Under the pieces are notes generated by a model. That model saw nothing but the letters and a program-made list of their open reading frames with translations. It did no database searches and was not told the DNA's origin. From Lantana camara (taxonomy: Eukaryota; Streptophyta; Magnoliopsida; Lamiales; Verbenaceae): DNA of 64,000 nt. The translations under genes were made by a program, and so were the position numbers. The stretch lies in the NCBI GenBank assembly GCA_037501455.1, contig CM074858.1:76296501-76360500 (forward strand). Reading direction: 5' to 3'. Below, in pieces: positions 19,536-31,304 of this stretch (position 1 is its first letter; the number at the start of each line of letters is the position of its first letter).

Positions 19536-22500
19536 ATGCCTCCGCGTAGACACCGTGAGAGATCTCCAGGACATCGTCGTCATCACAATCGATCTCCTAC
19601 GCCTCCACCCCAACCACAAGCACCACCGATGGACATGGGAAATTTTATGGAAGCGGTTTTCAACTATGTAGAGCATCGGAGAGCTCAAGCTCCCCCACCA
19701 CAACAGGCAGAACAACAAGCTCCTCTACCAAATCATAATAATAGAGATCCTCATGGGGTGTTTCTGAGTTACAACCCCCCTCGGTTTTCTGGTTCTATTG
19801 ACGATGCGGTCTCGGAGGGATGGTTGATTAGATTGGAAAGGATATTTGGGGTCCGACAGTTCAGTACGCAAGAGAAGGCTCAATTTGCTATCTTCCAACT
19901 CGATGGAGATGCATATGAATGGTGGGAACGAACAAGGGAGAAGCTCGAGGTAGATGGAGAGGAAGTCACTTGGGAAGTTTTCAAGAGGGAATTTCGGGAA
20001 TGCTTCGTACCGGAAGTGGTAAGAGAGAGGAAGGAGCAGGAATTTATGGAGTTAAAGCAAGGTACTCGTACGGTGACTCAATACCTCGCCGTATTCAATA
20101 GACTTGGGAAATATGCTCCTCATGTCACCCGGGATGAGAAGAGGAAAGCAAGGAAATTCATAGCGGGATTGAGACAGGATTTGAGACACGGACAAGCGGG
20201 GCACAACTTCGAGTCATTTGCCGACACCGTGCAAAGGGCCTTGGTTCAAGAGGAGGAATTCAAGAAGAAGGATCCGATGTTTAGAGCTCCTATGGGAAGA
20301 GGATCCGGATCGAATTCGGGAAAGAGGCCGATGATTCAAGCTAGTCCACCTCCTAAGGGTCCGTTTAAGAAGCCTAGGTTTGGAGGGCAAGGTTCCCAGG
20401 CCGTACCGACTCGACCAAAGGCTCTACCTATAGCTCCGGCACCTACAAATTCACGCCCGGATGTACCTCCATGTATGCATTGCGGGGGACCGACCCATAC
20501 CTACAATAATTGTCGGAGAAGGTTGAACTTGTGCCTCATATGTGGGAAAAGTGACCATATGGCGGAGACATGTCCCTACAAGAACCCCGGATTTCAGAAA
20601 GGAGCTCAAAGGCCAATGATTCAGGCTCGTGCTTACGCCCTCGAGGGTGAGGAACAAGATGCAGAAATTGATCCCACAGTCGTGGTAGAAGGTACCCTAT
20701 GCATACATAACATGAGCATTCATGCACTCTTTGATCCGGGTGCCACGCATTCCTTTATTTCTTGTGATATAGTTGCCACTCTGTGCTTGCCTGTTATCTG
20801 TCTTTCTTCTTATTATTTGGTGAGTTCGCCACTTGGAGGGAGTCTTCAGACAGATCAGTTGGTTCGGGAGTGTTCGGTTTTGATTGAAGGGAGAGAGTAT
20901 CCGGCTGATTTAATTGTTATGCCCATGAAGAGGTATGGAGTTATCTTGGGTATGGACTGGTTGTTCAGGCATCGGGCCAATGTCGATTGTTTTGCGAAGA
21001 AGGTGATTTTGGGGAAAGAATTGGTGATTGGTAGTGGATCAAGAACGGTATCTCTCTTGTCTTATATGGAAGCTCATAAGTTGATGAGAGAAGGAGCAAC
21101 GGGATTTATTGCTTACCTCCTTAATAGGCCGAAAGATCAAGTTAAGCTGGAGGATACCGCGGTTGTTAAGGATTTCTCTGATGTGTTTCCGGAGAATTTG
21201 AGTTCTCTACCACCCGACCGTGAGATCGAGTTCGTTATTGACTTACATCCAGGATCCACACCGTATTCTAAGACTCCGTATCGGATGGCACCGGCCGAAT
21301 TGAAAGAATTAAAGATTCAATTAGAGGAATTGCTCGAGGTTGGATATATTCGGCCGAGTTCGTCACCTTGGGGTGCTCCGGTTCTCTTTGTTAAAGAAAA
21401 AGGATGGAACCCTAAGAATGTGTATAGATTACCGGGAGCTTAATCGGATGACTGTAAAGAATAAGTATCCTTTGCCCCATATTGAGGATTTATTTGACAT
21501 GTTACAAGGATCGGGTGTTTACTCAAAATTGGACTTGAGACAAGGATATTATCAATTGAAGATCCGGGAAGAGGATATTCCGAAGACGGGATTTAACACC
21601 CGGTATGGACACTACGAGTTCGTAGTAATGCCTTTTGGATTGACTAATGCTCCGGCTGCTTTTATGGATATGATGCATCGAATTTTCCGGCCCTATTTGG
21701 ATAAGTTTGTGGTAATTTTCATCGATGACATCTTGGTTTATTCGAGAACTCCGGAGGATCATGCAAGGCATCTCAGAATTGTATTGGAGACCTTAAGGGA
21801 ACATCGGTTGTATGCTAAGTTTAGCAAATGTGAGTTCTGGATTGATCGGGTAGCATTTCTGGGTCATATTATTTCAAGGAAAGGTTTAGAAGTAGACCCT
21901 TCTAAGATTGAGACGGTTATTCAATGGCAAAGCCCGAAAAATGCTTCAGAAATAAGGAGTTTCTTGGGTTTGGCAGGCTACTATTGAAGACTCGTTCAGG
22001 ATTTCTCAAAGATTGCGGCTCCTTTAACCCGATTGACTAAGAAAGCGGTTAAGTTTGAGTGGGACGAGGCATGTGAGGCTAGTTTCCAACTTCTAAAGGA
22101 GAAGTTGACTACCGCTCCTGTATTAGCACTTCCTGAAGGTACAGAAGGATATACAGTTTACACGGACGCCTCAAAGGAAGGTTTGGGATGTGTGTTGATG
22201 CAAAATGGAAGAGTGATCGCCTATGCCTCAAGGAAATTGAAAGAGCATGAACAGAACTACCCCACTCACGATTTGGAATTAGCGGCAGTGATCTTTGCTT
22301 TGGGTAAGTGGAGACACTATCTTTATGGAATTTCGTTCGAGGTCTTTTCCGATCACAAGAGCCTCCAATACTTATTCTCGCAAAAGGAATTGAATAAGAG
22401 ACAATGGCGTTGGATGGAACTTTTGGCGGATTATGAGTGTACAATCCGATACCATCCCGGCAAAGCCAATTTGGTTGCGGATGCGCTTAGTCGGAAAGCT

Positions 22501-24057
22501 AGCGTGTCCAATGTGAAAGTGGAAATTGGAGATGAGAATGAGTTGTTCAGGCTGAGGGCTAGTGTTCGGAATATTACGGTTCAACCAGATCTTAAACAAA
22601 GATTATTTGATGCTCAGAGGATTGATCCCGAGGTTCAGAAATTAGCTGAGAAAGCTCGAGCTGATTCAGAGTGTCCATTTGGGTTTGATGATACGGGACT
22701 TCTAAGATTCAAGAATAGAGTTGTTGTCCCGGAAGAATTAAAAAGGATTATTCTTGAGGAAGCCCATCGGTCAGGTTATTCGATACATCCCGGAGGGAAC
22801 AAAATGTATAAGGATCTTAAGCAATTCTATTGGTGGAATGGATTGAAACGGGATGTGATCGACTTCGTGAAACACTGCATGACTTGTCAAGTGGTAAAGG
22901 CAGAACATCAAAAGCCATCGGGGCTACTTCAACCATTGCCTATCCCGGAATGGAAATGGGAACAAATAGCTATGGATTTTGTTTCGGGATTACCAAAAGT
23001 GAGAGGAGGTTTCGATGGAATTTGGGTTATTGTCGACAGATTGACGAAGTCAGCTCATTTTCTGGCTATCAGAATGTCCGATAAAGTGAGTAAATTGGCC
23101 AAGAGGTATAATGATGAGATTGTCAGGCTTCATGGTGTACCTGTTAGCATTGTCTCGGATCGGGATCCCAGATTTACTTCACGATTATGGCAAGAATTAC
23201 AGAAGTGTTTGGGAATAAGGCTTCAATTCAGCACAGCTTTCCATCCTCAGACCGACGGACAATCAGAAAGGTTAATTAAGTATCTGGAGGATTTGTTGAG
23301 AGCATGTGCATTGGACTTTCAGAGCTCGTGGAATGAACAGTTGCCGTTAATCGAGTTTGCTTACAATAATAGCTATCAAGCCTCGATTGAAATGGCCCCT
23401 TATGAAGCTCTTTATGGACGTAAATGTCGATCACCGTTGTTCTTTGACTTGGAGGAATGGAATTGGACCAAGCAAGAAGGGATTAAAAGAGGGGAAAGAA
23501 AGGAAAAACCCCCTAAGGCTGTACAAGAGGCCATTGATAAGGTCCAGATAATTAGACAACGGATGAAGGCTGCTCAGGATCGACAAAAGAGTTATGCAGA
23601 TCTTCGGAGGAAGAATTTGGAGTTTGAGATTGGAGATAGGGTTTTCTTAAAGGCTTCCCCACGAAAAGGATTCTCAAGGATTGGACGGGGAGGAAAATTA
23701 AACCCTCGGTATATGGGACCGTATGAGATTTTGGAGAAGATTGGGGATACGGCCTATCGTTTGGATTTGCCGCCGAATTTGACTGGAATCCATAACGTGT
23801 TTCATGTCTCACAGCTCCGAAAGTACTATCGAGATGAGTCTGAGGTTCTACCGGTTGAAGAAGTGGAATTAGAACCGGATCTCACCTTCGTTCAGAAGCC
23901 GATTAAGATTTTGGATCGAAAGTTTCAAGAACTTCGAAATCGGCGTATTCCACTAGTCAAGGTTCTTTGGAGAAGTGATAAAACCGAAGAGGCTACGTGG
24001 GAAACGGAGGATAAGATGAAAAGGTTTCACCCCGAGCTGTTTCCGAGCGAGCAGTGA
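19536..24057 (+). pseudogene. Gag-Pol of C, broken by one frameshift and one stop
   Basis: Tekay-type polyprotein, about 1500 codons in all. ATG at 19536 (MPPRRHRERSPGH) is chosen because it opens the basic Gag start. Gag: WLIRLERIFGV, EWWERTREK, knuckles CMHCGGPTHTYNNC and CLICGKSDHMAETC (about 20470-20575). Protease DPGATHSF near 20735. An extra A near 21393, in the reverse transcriptase VKKKDG motif, shifts the frame; translation resumes in another frame with FIDD near 21720. An AGA-to-TGA change at 21985 follows LGLAGYY. From there RNase H (YTDASKEG), integrase zinc finger (HCMTCQ), [30 protein letters not shown] and chromodomain-like tail ([19 protein letters not shown]) are open to the stop at 24057. 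With just two lesions and young LTRs, the RNA may have moved using proteins from relatives, or the lesions came after insertion. Confidence 0.94.
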
Positions 24058-24089
24058 ATCCGAGGACGGATTCTTTTAAGGGGGAGAGA
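24056..24089 (+). other. Hairpin plus polypurine tract of C
   Basis: GAATCCG, loop AGGA, CGGATTC (24056-24073), overlapping the stop codon, followed by AAGGGGGAGAGA (24078-24089). Relative to B the stem has changed on both arms and still pairs. Confidence 0.88.
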
Positions 24090-24090
24090 T

Positions 24091-27000
24091 TGTAACACCC
24101 CGATTTCTCGGACGTAAAGGTACAATGTATGTGTTTACTAATTTGCGCGAATTAATTGTTTTACGTGTTTTATATTTAATTTTATTATAATTGTTAATAT
24201 TTTATTATATTTTATTATATTATATTATAATATTTTATTTTAATATTATTAATTATATATATATATTTCGTATTATATATATATATATATGTTTAATTAT
24301 TATATTATTAATTTAATGATTATACTAATTATATGTTATATTAATTAATCATGTTTTAATTAATTACTTATTTATATATGTATATAATTATACGTAGATA
24401 AATATATTTATGCATGAATTTCAATTTTTGCATGGGAATTAATATGCATGCATGCAAATCATATTTGTGCATGGAAAATTTTATACATTTTGCATTAATT
24501 GCATGATTAGGTTTGTTCGTTTATTTTGTGCTTCGTTCTTATATGATATGATATCTAATTGCCACGATTTTGTAATATGTTGTACATATATGTGTTATGA
24601 ACATGATGTTATGCTCAATTTATGTTTTTGAATTCATTTGTTATGTTAACGAATTAAATTTCATTTGAGGAACCAAAACGGGAGCTAACGAGCACTTAGC
24701 GTACCCTTGGTTCCGAATTTAATATCTTGAGCTCGGGAACTCGGATTCGAGTTCCGTCAAATCCGCTGAACTCGTAACGAAGATTCGAGTTTAGTAAACC
24801 TAGCCTTACATTTTTCCTAAGTCGTTTGAACCTTCGAATTTCAACCGAAAAACGAATCGGCGACCAACATGACCTTGTTACACTAAATCAGCCATATCTT
24901 GGCCAAACCATAACCAAACTAACCATGGTTTGATTCCTTGAAACCCTAACTCAACCCTCTATCATGACATAACCAGCCTTGACCGAGATTATCCTCTCAC
25001 AAACCCCAAAACTTAGCCAAAGCTTCTGTTCTGAATTCCAGACCCGTAACCCTTCAAACCTTGGAGATTTTGGAGCTCAAATCTCATCCAAACTTCAACC
25101 AATCATCAAGGTAAGTTAAGGGTTGTATTATATGATTAATTCTGTTCATTTTCATCCTTCCATTCATGATTTTGAGCATGGTTTCATGATTTTCTGGCCA
25201 TTTTACCGAAAATGAAGGTTTTTGGGCCAATTCTTGATCTTCTTTGATTCTTAACGGTTTTGATCGATTCCAAGCATGAGAATGATTGTTTTGACATCCT
25301 CATATCATTTATGGTCATTGATTTCGTGGTTGTTGAGGTATTTATGATATACCATTTATGACAATTTTCAGAAAATCCCACGTATATGTCACATACACTT
25401 TCATGTCTTGATTGATCACTTTTGGAACTGATTATGTATTGAATATATGATATTTTGCTGCACATTTGATGGACTTTTGGACTTGAATGGAATCGGAGTG
25501 GTTGAGTTCAGTCGTGCCCTGTTTTTTTTCCGCGGTTGCTCTGTTTTTCTCACGTCGGAATTGCTGTCAATTTTGCTGACATTTCCTTCTTCCTTTTGTT
25601 GTCTCTTTCATGGATTCTAGGGTGTGTTTATCTGAGTCTTTTACAGCTTTTCTTGCATGTTTGGGTTGCCTTTATTGCTCGTACATGGCTGCCTTTTCTT
25701 GCCCTGTTTTCCTGCGTATTTTGCTGTCTGTTTGAGGAAGTTGCTGTTGCACGACACGGGGGTGTCGATTGCTGCCTTTCCGGCGAGGCACGGGGGTGCT
25801 GCAAGGCCTGGAATTTCTGTACCGAGACACGGGGGTGTCTCGGTCCAAGCTTTGTGGGTGACACGGGGGTGTCACCCCGTTTTGCTTGATCTCTGTTTCG
25901 TCTTCCTTGAGTTGTTGTTGCTGCTGCTTTGATGTTTGCTTGGTTGATGGACTGTTGCTGCTGTGCGTAGTGTATATATATATAAACATGTCTGTGTGTG
26001 TGTGTTGATTGTGAATTGTGTGTGTGTGTGCATGTGTTGCATGCATGTTTATAAAATAAAGTATATATGCATGCATGTGTGTGTGAGTGTGTACGTATAT
26101 ATATGTATATATTATATATATATTGTATATTATTATATATGATTACTTATATATATTATATTATAATTATTTATTATATATTATAATTATTATTTGATTT
26201 AATTTAATTATTGAAATTAATTGAATTCTATTTCGCGTATTTATTCTACTGACTTTTGATTGAACGTTTTATTTATTTTATTCCTAAATGTGAATATGAA
26301 TATTATATATGTTATGCTTATTAATTGAATTTTAGAATAATTGATATGCATTATAAATGTTATGAATATTATGAATTTATGAAATTTATATGAATTTAAG
26401 AAATTATGAAATTGAATGAAATATATGAACGAATGAATGATTATATGTTTTAAATTTATTAATCGTGCACATGAACATTTTTATGATATAACATGATCAT
26501 TTATGCATTCATGTCATATTCACTTCATTGCCGAGCGTCATATGTGGTCATTGAGTCTCATACCTTTTCTTTTGCACAGATTCGGGTTTGGTCGGAGACG
26601 AGGGCGAGCCTTGAGACGCTTGTACCTTTTTTTCGCTTTTGAAGGTGGGTTTTTCTTCTATTAGATAAAACAACCTTATATATTCCTTATGTGCAAAGTT
26701 TTAAGCCAAAACCGTATATTTATATATATTGAGTCAATTCGGGTAAATCATTTCAAACGTATGACCCCTTTTCTTTTATTTATGAATCCTACCTTATGTT
26801 TGGCGAGATATTTCTGATTTATGATTGCACGGGCCCCGGGACTTAGTGTATGTGGCTAACCGAGGAAGCAAGGGCTGACGGAGATCCCATATACTAGTCC
26901 CAACCAAACTACGGTGATACCGGCCCTCGCTAGGAGTTTTAGCGGGGAATGGGAGCTGAGTGCCCTTGGGGGATTCATGTACCCCCATTGGCCTATGTAT

Positions 27001-27827
27001 GAACCGGTGGCCGGGTCTTGCAAGCCCGTCCACCACCCGGAGGAAAAAGGGATATATGAATGATTATGATCATGTATTTATGAGCACAAAAGATTTATGT
27101 ATGATAATGGATTATTGAATAATTAATTATGATTACACGAGGAGTAGGTTGGAGATTGTGCACGCCCACTCGCCGGGCCATAAACCATTATGAACATTTA
27201 TGAACAATTATGAATGAATATGAACGTCGTAATCCCGTTGATGTTTCCTTTTTGTTTTTAACCACTTGGTAAAATCTTACTAAACTTCACACGGGATTAG
27301 GGCTTGCATGTATGTGTTTAAATTATGCGATATTATATATTTATGCCCTATTTTTATACCCACCAGTCTCTTTTAGACTGAACCCGGTTGTTTTCAGTTG
27401 TTTTGTGCAGGAATAGGAGTGCTAGGCGGGAATACAAGTCGTCTAGGTCTTGCATTTATGTTTAGCACTTCCTTTTATCTCATATTCATACTCTCATTGG
27501 TATTTTGTATATGATCATAGTTTATGCTTGGAGCGTTATGATTTTTGTAGGCCATGAGCGCCGTTGATTATGGAATGCTTTTGTATATCTATTTCTGGAG
27601 CTTGTTAGCTCATTGTATATATGCTATGTAGTTCTTGCTTCCGCGAATTTTATTTAACTCTGATCTTATGATTCTTGAGTTGATTGGTTCAAGGGTTAGT
27701 CCCGCCTAGCATAGCGTGTGTGTTATGTCCCCGTTCGCCGTGGATTTGGCACGTGTATGGACTTCCATTTCGTATACGGGTCGGGTCTCGGTGCGGGGGA
27801 TGTGGTACCTTACGCTCGGGTGCTACA
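24091..27827 (+). mobile_element. C 3' LTR
   Basis: 3737 bp, near-identical to 15585-19321; first bases TGTAACACC versus TGTAACGCC. Same internal features, including the exon-like block and hairpins. No gene. Confidence 0.96.
25752..25876 (+). repeat. Four-unit palindrome cluster in C 3' LTR
   Basis: Same four dyads as 17246-17370 with no change that I can see, from CGACACGGGGGTGTCG to GGTGACACGGGGGTGTCACC. Confidence 0.92.
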
Positions 27828-27832
27828 AGTCA

Positions 27833-29602
27833 GACAATGTTTCACATACTCGGCAATGTCTCTTTTCATTCAATTCCACCAATAATATTGTTTCAAGTCC
27901 TTATACATTTTATTTCCTCCCGGGTGGATCGAATATGCTGACTTGTGAGCTTCTTCAAGTAGAACCCGTTTCAACTCTTCAGACACTACTACTCTGCTTT
28001 TAAATCGAAGTAAACCGGTCTCATCAAAGCCAAAAGGACTCTCCGGATCAGCTCTTGCTTTACTTACCAACTTCTGTACCTCCGGATCATTATTCTAAGT
28101 CTCAAATAACCGATACTTCAATTCCGGTTGAATTGTGATATTAGAAACCCGAGCCTTTAACAAAATTGGAGCAACTTCACCACTTTCTTCTATTTCCAAA
28201 CTCGAAACAGTCGCCTTCCTGCTAAGTGCATCGGCGACCACGTTGGCTTTTCCTGGATGATACTTGATCGTGCAATCGTAATCCTCTAACTTTTCCATCC
28301 CACGCCGTTACCTCATATTCAAGTCTTTCTGCGTGAATAAATACTGGAGGCTCTTGTGGTCGTTGAAAATCTCAAAGGAAGTCCCGTATAAATAATGTCT
28401 CCATTTCCCGAGAGCAAAGATCACGGCTGCAAGCTCCAGGTCGTGTGTAGGATAATTCTTTTCATATTCCTTTAACTTTCGGGAGGCATAAACGATCACC
28501 TTTCCCTTCTGAGTCAAAACACAACCTAGGCCTTCCTTAGAAGCATCTGTGTACACGGCGTACTCCTCTGAACCCTCAGGAAGTGCGAACACCGGAGCTG
28601 AGACTAGCTTTTCTTTCAAAAAGTTAAAACTTTGATCACACTTTTCGTCCCAGACAAACTTGACATCTTTCTTTGTCAATCGGGTTAACTGTGCAGCGAT
28701 CTTAGAGAAATCATGAATGAACCTCCTGTAATATCCTGCCAATCCCAAGAAACTCCTAACTTCCGAGACATTCTTTGGTTTTTCCCATTTAAGGACGACC
28801 TCAATTTTCGAGGGATCAACTTCCAAACCTTTGCCTGAAATCACATGTCCCAAGAAAGCAACCCGATCGATCCAAAATTCACACTTACTGAATTTAGCAA
28901 ATAATTGATGATCCTTTAAAGTCTGTAAAACAAGCTTAAGATTCCTCACGTGCTCCTCGGCAGATTTTGAGAATACCAAAATATCATCGATGAAAATGAC
29001 CACAAACTTTCCGAGGAAAGGCCTGAAAATCCGGTGCATCAAATCCATGAAAGCTGCAGGGGCATTAGTTAACCCAAACGGCCTAACCACGAACTCGTAG
29101 TACCCGTACCGAGTATTGAATCCCGTCTTCGGAATATCCTTTGCTCGGATTCGCAGCTGGTATTACCCCTGCCTTAGATCCAAATTCGAATAGACCTTGG
29201 AACCCTGAAGAATGTCGAATAACCCCAGGGTGATGAACTCGGCCGGATGTACCCAACTTCCAATAATGACTCAAGCTGAACCTTTAACTCTTTTAATTAT
29301 ACTGGAGCCATCCGATATGGAGTCTTTGAATACGGATCTGCATTCGGATAGAGGTCAATCACAAATTCTATCTCTCGCTCAGGAGGCAAAGAATCTAATT
29401 TCTCTGGGAAGACATCAGGAAATTCCTTCACCACTTCTGTATCTTCCAATTTCACCTGATCCTTGGGCTTATTCAGAATGTAGGCAATGAACCCTGTAGC
29501 CCCGTCTCTGACCAATTTATAAGCCTCTGAGAATGAAAGTAACGGTACAGTCCTCGAAGTCCAACCCGTAGTAACATCTGAACCCAACTGTACTTTCTTT
29601 GC
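27833..29602 (-). pseudogene. RT, RNase H and integrase start of D (broken)
   Basis: Minus-strand pol of D up to the C insertion. From right to left: end of protease linker ([32 protein letters not shown]), reverse transcriptase with [18 protein letters not shown] and FIDDILVF, RNase H with [10 protein letters not shown] and [22 protein letters not shown] ([11 protein letters not shown] has N where B has T), [15 protein letters not shown], and integrase zinc finger [18 protein letters not shown]. Stops and shifts occur near 29590, 29280, 29090, 28303 and 28085. The gene continues at 15579 and leftward. Confidence 0.9.
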
Positions 29603-31051
29603 TCAGCAATCTATTGTAGCACAGTGCCTGTACAACCAATCCATCCCCAGAATAAACCCGTATCTCTCCATCGACATAACAATGAAATCTGTCAAGAACT
29701 CTCGACCTTCAATCACCACTAGAACACCCCTATAAATCTGATCCGTCTCTCGCCTACTACCGAAAGGAGTACTAACTAAATAGCGCCCAGAAGAGCATAA
29801 AGCAGGCCAAGACAGAGTAATAGTAATAGAATGCGCAAGAAAGGAGTGTGTAGCTCCTGGATCAAATAATGTTTGGATGTTCGTGCCATGGATGCAAAAA
29901 GTACCTTCAACTACCGTTGCCGGGTCGATCTCAGCATCTTGCTCCTCTCCAGCTAATGCATAGGCCCGAGCTCTCACAAGTGGCCTCGGACCTACCGGTG
30001 GCGGATCCTGACGATCCGGACAACCATCCACTCTATGCTCGTCACTCCTGCAGATCAAACATAAGCCCAACCGTCGCCTGCAGTTATCATATGTATGTGT
30101 AGTAAGTCCACAAAATCTGCAACCCGGTTTCTGAGGTGGCTGTGGTGGTGCTGGAGCTCGTGGAGCCTTCTGTGATGGTCCGGTAGCTTTAAATTTCTTC
30201 CCGGAATCCTTCGGGGCTGGAGGTGCAGAATAAGCTATGGGTCTCTTTCCCGAGCTCAATCCCTGTCCCGATCTCGAACCCGAAGCATGTCCTGTACGGG
30301 GAATAGATCTCCTGGCAATGTCTGAATCCTCGACCTTTAAAGCTTTGGCGGTAGCTTTGGCCCAGGTGCTCGTGTTAGATGGTTTCAAAGTATCCTGAAT
30401 ATCAGGTCGGAGTCCCTGCACAAACTGCATCGCTTAATGGAAATCATCATTCGCTATGTTGGGTACATAGCGAGAAAGTCTCTCGAACTCAGCGATATAC
30501 TGACCAACAGATCTCCCACCTTGCTTCAACTCTGTAAACTCTCTAAACCGGAGGGTACGGGAAGCTGGAGGAATAAACTTATTTCTCAACTCCCGTACAA
30601 AGACCTCCCATGTGATATCTGTCCCGGAAGCCTGCAATACTATCTGTGTGCTCTCCCACCAGGAGTAGGCCTCGCCCTGAATCAGAGTAAGGGTACTGCG
30701 GGCTTTCTCCTGTGTATCACAAGGTATGAGCTGCCAAATCCTTTCAACCTCTTTTAACCACATTTCAGCCTGTATATCATCGCCTTTATAGAACTTCGGG
30801 GGATGCTGATTCTGAAACTCCCGTAGTATAGTTGAAATGGGGTTCTCCTGGGGTGCTACGGGTGCTGGGGGTGTTGGAGGGACCCTTTCTTGCAATCTCT
30901 GATCAATTAACCCCACCACTGCGTTCATAAAATCCTGAGGTTGTGCCTGAGCAGGTGGAGGAGGAGGTGATCTCTCATGGCGATGATGGCGGCGATGATA
31001 ATGATGCCGATGTCTCGGGGATCGGTCACGATGATGTCTATCACGATCCAT
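29603..31051 (-). pseudogene. Gag and protease of D, right copy (broken)
   Basis: Begins at ATG 31051 with MDRDRHHRDRSPRHRHH. Capsid features match B ([19 protein letters not shown]). A stop at about 30434 follows NIANDDFH where B continues with KAIQF. The next segment has knuckles CRFCGLTTHTYDNC and CLICRSDEHRVDGC (the glycine after the second CxxC is Arg here) and protease [14 protein letters not shown] at 29603 ends the frame after ATIDC. The left copy at 1-1320 lacks this first stop but has others. Confidence 0.92.
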
Positions 31052-31284
31052 CCTGAAATCAAATCACTACACATGCGTGGTTTAATTAATAGATGCAAAT
31101 GTGTGCATATAATTCCATAATGTCAATAAGCACACGTTCAAAGAAGATCTAATAGCTCAATAATGCAAGAATTCAAGTAAATCAAGTGATTCAATTGAAT
31201 GCAGACTCTCAAGTAACAAGTAATCCTATGCCGTGCGATCTAGACTCCCTTGCCACGACTCGAGAACCTCGGTTTTGCAACCGG

Positions 31285-31296
31285 GCTCTGATACAA
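31285..31296 (-). other. Primer binding site of D (right copy), mutated
   Basis: Minus strand TTGTATCAGAGC; same G-to-T change as at 1554-1565. Confidence 0.87.
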
Positions 31297-31304
31297 CCTG
31301 TAGA

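Larger units (their letters stand above)
15585..27827 (+). mobile_element. Element C: near-complete, young Tekay-type Ty3/gypsy retrotransposon
   Basis: 12,243 bp with two 3737-bp LTRs, PBS, polypurine tract and AGTCA target duplication. LTRs differ by about 20 substitutions plus microsatellite length changes (about 0.5 %), so it is recent. Its gag-pol carries one frameshift and one stop. It belongs to a different LTR family from B, with a protein of the same domain order. Inserted in D integrase, opposite to D. Confidence 0.96.

Noticed and set aside
21385..21400. Programmed frameshift between gag and pol in C
   Set aside because: It falls inside a core RT motif, far from the gag-pol boundary, and B reads through the same point in one frame.
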